Shown here piece by piece: positions 55,342 through 64,000 of a stretch of DNA of 64,000 nt. Source of the stretch: Adiantum capillus-veneris. Lineage: Eukaryota > Streptophyta > Polypodiopsida > Polypodiales > Pteridaceae. A model generated the notes under the pieces. That model had not been told where the DNA came from, made no database searches, and was given only the letters and a program-made list of their open reading frames with translations. The position numbers and the translations under genes are program-made. The stretch covers positions 149,035,241-149,099,240 of the forward strand of contig CM043945.1 in the NCBI GenBank assembly GCA_014529385.2. Direction: 5' to 3'. Positions within the stretch are counted from its first letter, which is position 1, and every line of letters begins with the position of its first letter.

Positions 55342-55784
55342 GTGTGTACAAAAGTCAAGAATTTTTATCTCTATAGTTGTATCATGGTATACAAAAGCTA
55401 TGAAAATTGTCAAAGCCAAATTTGGATTTGTGTGCCTTCATCAGAACCAAGATATGTATTCCAAAGTTCATTGAGAAGAACGTGACCTATACACGATATC
55501 AGGAAGTCTAAACCACTCTAGGATGAAATGTTTGTCTTCATCAAGACTAAGGTGTGCATTCCAAAGTCCTTTAGGAAGAATATGACCTATACAGGATATC
55601 AGGAAGTCCAAACCACTCTAGGATGAAAATTTTTGGCTTAGTAATTGTACCATGGTATACAAAAGTTGTAAAGATTGTCAAAGCCAAATTTGCACACTAT
55701 TGTGCCTTCATCGGGAATTTCAAAATCCTCCAGGTAGAAGAAGACCTATACAAGATATTAGGAAGTCCAACCTGCTCTAGGATG
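55342..55784. repeat. Imperfect short repeats next to element C
   Basis: GACCTATAC-centred blocks occur at 55484, 55584 and 55743, and ATGGTATACAAAAG blocks at 55384 and 55652, with partly diverged sequence between. No coding frame is credible. Confidence 0.75.
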
Positions 55785-56407
55785 TGTGCGCGTATGTCAC
55801 ACGTGTCAATGCAAGGAACTTGCCGATACACCGTGTGCGAGCCACAAATGGCTCCAAGCACACAACAAGCCTAAACTAGTAAGCTCAAAGAAGGAGATGG
55901 TGTGTCACTCACCGCTCTACGCTTGCTTCGTGGAGGATTCCTCGCCGCGAAGAAGAAGGAGCCGCCGCTTCGCCGCGCTCAACCGCTTCGCCGCCGCCGT
56001 CGTGCCTTCGTAATGCTCAATCGCCCACACACACACATTCTCTCTCTCTCACACACACACACACACATACACACACACACACAAGGAGGTGAAGAAGAAG
56101 AAGATAGAGATGGAGATGGAGCAAGAGCACTCTTCTATTGCACAAATGAGAGAATGAGTGAATTTTAGGTTTAGTTGACTTTTATATAAGCTCACCCCAT
56201 TCACACTTGGGCGTCCATGCTTAGCCAACTAATCCCTTGAATGTTCCAGTTAGAGTGCGCCTCTCATCGGCGATCACTCTTACCCTTTTCCTATTGGACC
56301 GACAAGCCCGGTACCTGACTCTACCAAATAAATAATACAATGTCCGCCGTAGGTTACAACGTCCGTTTCGTAGGTGATAGGGTGTTCGTGAGCCGTGAGG
56401 GTTAACA
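55785..56407 (-). repeat. Element C 3' LTR
   Basis: Bounded by plus-strand TGTGCGCGTATG and GGGTTAACA. A TATA box lies at 56179-56186 (minus TATAAAAG). It has (CA)n tracts at about 56022-56082 in the place of A's (TG)n and (GA)n tracts. Confidence 0.93.
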
Positions 56408-56419
56408 TGCCCCCTTCCT
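56408..56419 (-). other. Element C 3' polypurine tract
   Basis: The minus strand reads AGGAAGGGGGCA next to the LTR, as in A and B. Confidence 0.85.
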
Positions 56420-57969
56420 GATGTAGATTCCGTCCTCGGAAGCTATTGAGTTGAACCTCGTTCGTCGGGGTGGAAGAGCATTTGAGATGAATGTCCTTAG
56501 CCTTCTTCAGTCACTGCAAAATCAAACAACATTGGCACAGTAATTGCGTTCTCATAAGCGATTAAAAAGCATATGCAATTTTAGGCAGACAAATTGATTG
56601 GTAACAGAATTTTAAACAATTTGTCAGCAATAAACATTAAATTGCAATATAATCAAATGCATAAACAAATGTAAAGGTAAAAAATTAAACAAGTCTGGGG
56701 TCACTAATTTAACGGTCGAAAGGCACTAGAGATCGACTATTAATACCATGGGTAAGCTTCTTAATTTTCTCTAGTCAATTAAGTTGTTTAATCGCGAGAG
56801 CCAAGTACTTCATGTTCGAGGGCTGACTAGAGGCTATACCTAGAAGACCTTGTAGTTAAGCTACGATAAAAGGAATTTCTCATGAAATCATCGCCTGACT
56901 GATTACCTTTTCTTTGACCCCCCAAAGTCTTTTCACAGTGATTCAATTTTGATGTGTGTGCTTATTTTGTATGCCTTGGGTTTTTTGCTTTTCAAGGAAA
57001 AGCGCCCACACTGGGAACCTCTAGGGCTCTAGTACCATAGGCGATACATGTGAGTGAAGTACCCAATCAAGCTGAGATTTATGTTCCAGCTTAAGATTTT
57101 ACATTGTGGCACTTTGATTTTTTGTTTGTTCGTTTTCAACATTTTAATTTTGTAACTTTGGGGGGTCATATAACACTGATACACCTCCCCAGGCTCATCA
57201 CACAAGTAAACTCCCTTTATAATACTTAAGCTAGAGGTCAATAGGGTCAAGCCCACTAGAAAGCCCTAGTACATTTCACACAATGCTGCCTAAATCGGAT
57301 TAAGAACCTAACTAGCCATTGATTATCAGGAAGGCATTCCCCATGGTATTAAGAGAAGATCTCTAACACCTAACTTGGTCAAACTAGCTTAGTCAGACTG
57401 CTTGATTTTTAAATCTAGACAAGTGATTATGACAAAAAATTCATTGAATTTAATGTTTATTGCTAAGCAAATGCGCTGAATATTATGCTACCAATCACAA
57501 TCAAAGCAGACAAACATGGATGCAAAAAGATAAGGGGCAATGCTAATGGACAAGAAACACCTGTTTGTGTTGATGGTCGCGCTTGATCTGAAGTGTGAAC
57601 GAGAGAAAGATTCGATGAAGGTCCAAATCCTAACAACAGCAACACGTTCTTGTACACACTATGAAACACAAAGAATACCTCTAGGAGGCACATCAGTGGG
57701 TACTAATCTTACCTACCCTCCATCACTCGAGTGATGAGAATCAAAGGTGTTTTATGGCATAGGTTTCTGTTTCAGTGTTCCGGATGTGAATGTGTAGGTC
57801 TGGGTCAATGTTTTGACTTTTATTGTGCACTCGTTTGCTAATTGCTCTTGCTCTTCTTCTTTTTTTGTGAGTATAAGGCTTTATATGTACATTCCCTAAG
57901 ATTGGAAGATTGAGAGGTCAGGGAGGAAGGTTGAGAGGAGAATGAGTGAATGATGACTGTTAGCAAACA
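56420..57969 (-). other. Element C 3' non-coding region with TATA-like box
   Basis: Matches the A region at 26862-28387 by eye throughout. The TATA-like box is at 57879-57885 (minus TATAAAG). No ATG-started gene is credible. Confidence 0.6.
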
Positions 57970-57983
57970 CTCCCCCCTTCCTT
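57970..57983 (-). other. Internal polypurine tract of element C
   Basis: The minus strand reads AAGGAAGGGGGGAG, identical to the internal tract of A. Confidence 0.65.
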
Positions 57984-58081
57984 GGGTAGATCATACCGTT
58001 TGAAATGAGCTTGTCACCCTTTGAAACCAATTGTTCCAGTTGGTAATAGGTGGAGATTTCTGCCAGTAGTTTTCTATTACC

Positions 58082-60913
58082 TTAGGTGCCTGGTGCCTCG
58101 TCGAGTTGCAAGGGTGGTAAGGTACTCTCCCAGGATCGGACTTGAAGTGGTTCATCAGGTGATTCTTGAACGTTGGGAAGTGTGGATTCCTTTGTAGCTT
58201 TATGGAGGTCCACTATTTTAGGTGGAGGCTGTGGAGAAGCTTTTACCTCTATGGATGCATTACATGAGGAGCTAGAAGCTTCATGGGACTCCCCCCTTCC
58301 TGAGCTAGGTGGAACAAATCGTTCTTTCTTCGGTACCCATACTAGCTCTGGAGCGGGTGTGTAGCATTCTGTGATTTTTTTCTTTCCTCGATCATCGATT
58401 CGTTTTGGAGCTACGGGATTGGGCTCACATGGGTCAGGTGATAGGTAAGAACACAATCTACGTTTTGGCACCCAAATTTGATCATTTCCTTGATAGTAGC
58501 CTTGGGCTTCCAATAGTCGTTTAGGGATCCAACGCCACGTTTTCTTACTTTTCTTGGAGCGAGCGGTACGTTTCTTACAAGGCTTCTGTTTTTTAGCATC
58601 AGCCATGGTCGCTAAAGAAGATTTAGGGACCCACTTGAATGTTTTCTTCGTTACATTAGGATGAGTCTTGTCAGAAGCTATATGCATTGCTTGTAGCATA
58701 TTTAAGGGTACGGGCATTTCATCCCCCTCAGGTGTTACCCAGGTCGTCCCCCTATTTCCCCAAGTGTCTATGGTTGCTGCTAGGTGGACCCAATCCACAT
58801 TGTCCGACTCAGTCATCCCAGGTAGTACATCCATATAAGGAGAATCTTCCCCAACATCAATGTCCGCTTTACACGTATAATAATACTGCAATGGGGCCAA
58901 GTGAACTGTGGTGTCAAATCTATGATCAATTATAAACCTATTTCCTAGAGGATGTGCTCGACCCGTCACAAGATCCACTCGAATGACAGAATATTGGAAC
59001 TGCAAGTAGACATGGTTTTTAGACCAGTCATGCACCATTTTTGCTTCCCTCATGAAAGGATGTCCTAAGATCATCTCCGATGCCATAGTGTGTTTGGAGA
59101 AATCCATAACAATAAAGGTAATCCTTATTTTATGTCCAAAGACCTTGATCTTGAGATCTTCTAGCATCCCAATAGGTTTAACAATAGACCCATTGGCCAT
59201 CTTCACTACTATGGTTGTCGTCGCAAGGTGAGGTCTTCCCATAGTTTCCCAGCAATTTTTAGTCACAATGCTAACCCCAGCGCCACCATCAAGGATTCCC
59301 TTCACAGTTAATCCCTTAGTAGTGATTGGTATGGTCGCATTGGATTCATCACCCTCAAACTATTGTCCCAACTTGTTAACAGGTATTTCTATAACAAGGT
59401 TCTTATCTAGGTTGGATTGTGGATCTAAGTGTCCCTCCAGTGTTGGCATCTCCCCAGCTCCATCCATCTGTGCAAATTGTGGTAGCCCAAACTTCAGTTC
59501 TCCATTGAGGAAGGCTCGAAGAGCTGAGACTAGCTCGGGGTCTTTATATAGTTTGGACATGATGGTGGTTCTAACTTCTGAAGACATGAAATCCATCAAT
59601 TTGGCAATGTTTAACGGCGCCTTTTGGCCTTGACTCCCTTGACGTGGGAAAGAGGGGATCTCCATTTCTTCGATAGGATCAGGTAGTCCCTCTGTAAACA
59701 TTCTTTCCATCAAGAAGTGAGTACGCCCACTTTCCCATGACTTTAAGTCACTTTCTTCTTGGATGACACTAGATATGTCCAAGGGTCTATGGACTTGGTG
59801 AGGTTGTTGTTGCGTAGGGAACACAGTGTCTGTAATCTGGATCTTCCTAGGTGCTGGTTCTAGATCCCTTTGGGTATCTTCTACCAAACTCCTTAATTGA
59901 TTGACTCGCTCAATCTCCTCTGTAGGGTTTGGGTAAGATCCTATCTTCTTTTTGGATCCTGGCCATTGTGGCTCATGAAGATCTTCCTTGTTGGTTTCTA
60001 TGTTAGTGGTCGTTTTGGTCTCCATGGTTTCACCTGAATCAGAATCTTCTTCAGCGTCATTCATATATACGGGGTCGTAACCAGTCCCTATGTTGGTCTT
60101 TGAACTGGGGTCTGACTTCTCTGCTTTTTGCGATCTCTTTCTTTGTGTTTTCTTCTTTTTCTGAGATTGGGCAATTGATGCCATGTCTCTTTCCTCAAGA
60201 ATATAATTTTCTTTTTGGAGCATCGATCGTGTGAGTACGTTTACTGGTACCACAGGTGTACTTTGTGATGGCTCCTCGGTAACTTCAATCCAGTTTAATG
60301 GCGTGATCTTCGGTGCATTTGGATTATTTGGACATTGGGCAATCAAATGATCTATGCCACATCGATTACACATGAGTATCGGCATTGTAGACGTGCTCGC
60401 TTGATTGGTTTGCATTAGTGTGGCGTTCTTTTGTAGCCTAATAGGAAACTCGGCTACACGATGTGGACCGCCACACTCATAGCATTGAAGAGGTGGTCTC
60501 TTAGCAGTGTAATTGATATTTTGGCCTCTTGCCGCAAGAGCAGCTACTTGATATGCAGGTTTGACTTGTCCCCAATAGTCCTCCATGTAGTATTGTGGAC
60601 TTTCTTCAAGCACATCCATCCCATAGGCGATATTAGGATCTATATCTTCCTCATAGCCTTCCAAACAAGAAATAGATGACTCACAACCCACTTGATTCAC
60701 AGAAGTGATTCTCGGATGTGGTGGTTGCGGTCCTAGCACCGGAGGTGGTAAGGGTGTTGTTTGAACAACATTTTGGGCCCTAGGGACCATATGTTGTGAT
60801 GTTTGTTCAAGAGGTGGGGCCGGCATCAATGCAGGCACTCGAGGTGTGTCTGTCCATGCTAAGGTTGGTCTATTGGCCATTGCGCGCTTAAATACTATGC
60901 AATCCTTTGGCAT
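58082..60913 (-). pseudogene. Element C gag C-terminus, protease and tail
   Basis: The best copy of this part of the family, a single frame with one TAG near 59358. From right to left it holds a Pro-rich linker and two knuckle sites. CYECGGPHRVAE has lost its last Cys to Phe, while CNRCGIDHLIAQC is intact. A charged linker follows, then DPELVSALRAFLNGELKFGL and the protease GILDGGAGVSIVTKN with MILGHPFMREAKMVHDW. The tail carries KWVPK, RWIPK, IWVPK and VWVPK. A 7-base insertion at 58085-58100 shifts the frame before the natural C-terminus seen in A and B. Confidence 0.85.
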
Positions 60914-63100
60914 TCACTGGTACTATGTGGTCCATAGCATACTGAGCACCATTGCTGCTCCCTTCTTGGATACATATGATTGTTTTGCGGAGCACGATTG
61001 TCTCTAAGACTCTCTTGAATAGCCTTGGTGAGATCTTCTAAAGTCATCTCAGATATCTTTGGCTCCTTAGCAATAGGCTTTAGGGTCATTGGCTGATGCC
61101 CTGATGCTTGCGAGCTAATAGATTTAGGCAACAGACACTCTTTCTCCTTGAATCATTAAATTATCCTCCAAATGGATCGCATTGGTGGTGACTGCTTCCC
61201 AAGTGGTGATACCTCTAATGACTAGACCATTGTAGATATCCTCATGTCGTAATCCCCTAATGAATCTATCAAGCAATTGGTTATTGTTGAAGCGCTCATT
61301 TGGATTACAACGAGAATTCTAATGCTTCAAGCGACTTATAAAGTCTCTCACCGACTCTCCTTCCTCTCGTTGGGCTTTCTGGAGCTGAGAGGCTACACCC
61401 CAAAGCACTCCCTCTCGTATGTATTCTTTCAAGAATAGTCTCCTAAGAGTAGGGTAAATCGTTTTTTCTTCCACCCTTAGGGTTCTATACCAATCCCCAG
61501 CCTTTCCACTTAAGGTTAGGCTTAAAGCATTGCTCTTATGTAGGTCATTGTATTCTCCTAGAGAATCGCATATTTGTTCAAACACTTCGATATGCTTCCT
61601 CACATCCTTGTCTCCACTAAATTTTTGTGTGAGCTTGGCTATTTGTACTGCCTTACTTCTAGGCTCTCTATCAGGCGTATTATGCATATTCTCAGCAATA
61701 GATCGACCAATAGCTTGAGCAAATGTTGCCAAGTCACCTAAGTGAGCAGGAACCGTGGGTGAAGGTGCTCCAGAGACTACATGTGGAGTAGGTATTGGCA
61801 TTGGGCTTGGCGCATAGGAAGCCCTTGGGTTCCACGTTGGGTACGATGTTGTGCCATGTGGTGGTCCATAGTTCATATGAGTGGCCCTAGGCATAGCAGA
61901 CGTTGGATGTGACATGCTAATGCTAGCCGGTATAGTCCCATGGAAATAAGAACTTGTGTATTGTGGTTGTGGAGCATAGGTAGTTGAAACAATGGGAAGG
62001 GTAGGGACTACGTGAGTGTGAGCCATAGGTGCATACGATTGGTACACACTTGTAGGTACTGTTGCAGGCATTGAGCTACCATGTAGTGGTGCTTTACTAA
62101 CAAATGAGGTCCATGGCGTGTTTCTTGGAGTGCCCATCATTGGGGTAGGCATGGTAGCCGTGGTGTCATCAAGGGAAAGATGAGCTAGACTTGGGAAAGT
62201 AAAGCTATCACTTGTGGGCTCATATTGCATTGAGACCCCTGGCGAAACAACATATGGGGGATCGATGAGACTCACTAGGGGAGTCTCCATTTGTGATAGA
62301 GTGGGTTGTTTCCCTTTGCCCGTGTCTAAAAATCGCATAGGACCCGTCGAAGGTATGTTTATTCCTCGATTTTGCCTCTCGAACTGGATAATCCTATGGA
62401 TGACATTGCAGATCATGTGTTGTTGTTCCTCCAGACTAGTGGCACTAGATGTGGATTGTACAACTTCTAACCAACCCACATGGTATGTGTAGCCCATGTA
62501 TAGGTCGGTCAAAGTCTCCGTGTGTAGGTCATATTCCCAATTTTCATTGAGAAATACCCCGTCCAAACTTGGTGTACTAGAGGGTTTCCGTGAGGTGGAT
62601 GCAATGTTGCTTCCCGTGTTTTGACTTTTAGTCACCGCTACCTTAGAGGCGACTTTGGAAGGTGGTAGCTCGGTAGGGCCCTCATTAAATGAGGTAGGTA
62701 GAATGTCCACGTGGACACTCTGAGGGAGTGTGGGGTCTATAGGAGATGTGAATGGTGATTCTACTTCCCCACCCCCTTCGTTTACTTCACTAGCCGTAGG
62801 TTCAGAGCGCGTAGCTCTACTAAAAGTTTCCATCAAACGGCTAAAAACACTAGTTTCAGGTTGCTAGGCCCAGCTAGGTACGGTTTCATTTGTTCCCCTG
62901 GGGCTTTGTGTAAGATGCTCTTCCATAATATCGTAGTCAGAGGAAGAGTCGCTAGCCGCTATATTTGGGTCTTGGGTTGCACCACCTTGGGTCCCCGCCG
63001 AGGGCGTAGACCCTAGAGTGGAAGGATAGTGAGTACCCCCGTAAATCGAAGCACTAGCTAGTTGTTCGGACTCTAGCACACGACCAGAGCGTAGATACAT
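60914..63100 (-). pseudogene. Element C gag N-terminus and capsid
   Basis: Starts at the ATG of MYLRSGRVLESEQL. One TAG (62864-62866) precedes METFSRATRSEPTASE. A long open frame follows to a TAG near 61320. It has a Met/Pro/Thr-rich spacer and the capsid (RKHIEVFEQICDSLGEY, LSGKAGDWYRTL, LRRLFLKEYIREG). After this the frame goes on through FIRGLRHEDIYN. A 2-base loss near 61130 and a 62-base deletion at about 60912 shift it. The deletion removes the one standard CCHC knuckle of the family. Knuckle one, CSVCYGPHSTSEC, is intact. Confidence 0.85.
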
Positions 63101-63861
63101 ATGCTTTGGGTGCCCTACAAGTGTCGGCAAGTACCCTCAAAGGTTACTTGCTTTGTTTTGTGGGTGTTTTGCACCCCGTTTTCTACTTGTTTTTTATGTT
63201 TTTTTAATGTTTGATTTTTTTTTATTGAAGTGTGTGATAGCTCGAAACGAGCGTATCACTTAAAGGGTCGTTGTGTGCTTTACAGCACAATTTTCGGACA
63301 TCTGACGTTCCGTTGGCCCTCAAAAATCAATTTTTAGCTACGTGTGAAGCTAAAATTCGTTTTTTTTTAAAGGCGACTGAGGCCGAGGCCTGAGCGTGAG
63401 CTTGGGCTTAGGTCTGGGCTTGGATCTGGGAGATATTCCCGATCCTGGTCCTACCTTTTATTTTTTTTTATTTTTTTAAGGATAAGGCCTCCGCGGCCTG
63501 CGCGAGAGCACACACACACTTTCTCTACCTACTTCTAACTAATACACCTACTCTTACACACTAACACACTCTATTAACTCTCACTAATCTACTTCCTACT
63601 TGATGTACACAAAAAACTAACTACCTTAACACACAGAGAATAAACACAGAACCTTTGAAATCTCTATTAACAAAGAAAACTAATTACCTTAATACACAGA
63701 GAATAAACATAGAACCTTTGAAAACTCCATTAATAAAAAAACACACATTATAACACCAAATTCCTCTTCTCAACACACACACACTCCTTCCTTACCTTTC
63801 CTACAATAGAAATTGCACCACGGAGAAGCACAGAGTGCTACTCGAGCTTCATGTATGGCAC
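63101..63861 (-). other. Element C leader
   Basis: Untranslated region with the family hairpin at 63234-63259, T-rich runs and GAGGCC-rich blocks. No coding frame. Confidence 0.6.
63234..63259 (-). promoter_or_regulatory. Conserved leader hairpin (C copy)
   Basis: In the RNA sense GTGATA-C-GCTCG pairs perfectly with CGAGC-TATCAC around a TTT loop, leaving one bulged C. It is the most perfect of the three copies. Confidence 0.6.
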
Positions 63862-63879
63862 TCCCCGACAACGGCGCCA
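63862..63879 (-). other. Element C primer binding site (tRNA-Asp)
   Basis: The minus strand reads TGGCGCCGTTGTCGGGGA, one base from the plant tRNA-Asp 3' complement. Confidence 0.9.
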
Positions 63880-63883
63880 AAAA

Positions 63884-64000
63884 TGTGCGCGTATGTCGCA
63901 CGTGTCAATGCAAGGAACTTGCCGATACACCGTGTGCGAGCCACAAATGGCTCCAAGCACACAACAAACCTAAACTAGTAAGCTCAAAGAAGGCGATGGT
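63884..64000 (-). repeat. Element C 5' LTR (partial)
   Basis: Begins plus-strand TGTGCGCGTATGTCGC and matches 55785 onward to the window end. Confidence 0.93.

Larger units (their letters stand above)
55785..64000 (-). mobile_element. Element C: A-family gag-protease element, cut by window end
   Basis: A 623-bp 3' LTR, polypurine tract, gag-protease frame, leader, tRNA-Asp primer site and the first 117 bases of the 5' LTR lie on the minus strand. No nested insertion is present, so it shows the family's native internal layout of about 7.5 kb. It has no RT, RNase H or integrase. The target duplication cannot be tested because the right end lies outside. Confidence 0.9.

Overview
The window is plant nuclear DNA made almost entirely of LTR retrotransposons nested inside one another. 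Evidence for a plant includes Ty3/gypsy chromoviruses with chromodomain ends, a Ty3/gypsy element with a second RNase H (the plant Tat pattern), Ty1/copia elements with initiator-Met primer sites and AAGTGGGAGA-type polypurine tracts, and a gag-bearing family primed by tRNA-Asp. The density and nesting suggest a large repeat-rich genome (fern, lycophyte, gymnosperm or large angiosperm); I cannot name the species. I found no rRNA, tRNA gene, CRISPR array or confident host gene.

Layout. 1-2000 (+) is a badly decayed copia with an LTR remnant. From about 3.9 kb to 51.9 kb runs a single copia element on the minus strand (copia-1). It is cut into pieces by a LINE 3' end (about 3065-3904), a chromovirus fragment (gypsy-1, about 4561-10403), element A (11261-37700) and element B (38370-50548). 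Element A is an insertion with a perfect ATCAT target duplication on both sides. It carries two later insertions: chromovirus gypsy-2 (12769-21613) in its gag, and Tat-like element D (28734-37438) in its own 3' LTR. Element B, a relative of A, contains a 5'-truncated second copia (copia-3, 42904 to about 46850) and a foreign integrase-protease segment. 51.9-55.8 kb holds tandem duplications and one unrecognised ORF. 55785-64000 is element C, a third A-family member, whose 5' LTR runs off the window.

How the pieces work. Copia and gypsy elements encode capsid (gag), protease, reverse transcriptase/RNase H and integrase, which copy RNA to DNA and insert it. Almost every copy here carries stops, frameshifts or lost catalytic residues. 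D is the best preserved, with one uninterrupted 1002-codon RT-RNaseH-RNaseH-integrase frame.

The most interesting material is the A/B/C family. Copies A and C have LTRs, a tRNA-Asp primer site and polypurine tracts, plus one very long gag-protease frame (about 1,700 codons in the inferred parent) with several zinc knuckles and a repeated W(V/I)PK motif. They have no reverse transcriptase or integrase, so they would need another element's enzymes. The family also shares a leader hairpin and an internal polypurine tract followed by a TATA-like box. Copy B has in addition an intact 140-residue ORF of unknown function downstream of that box.
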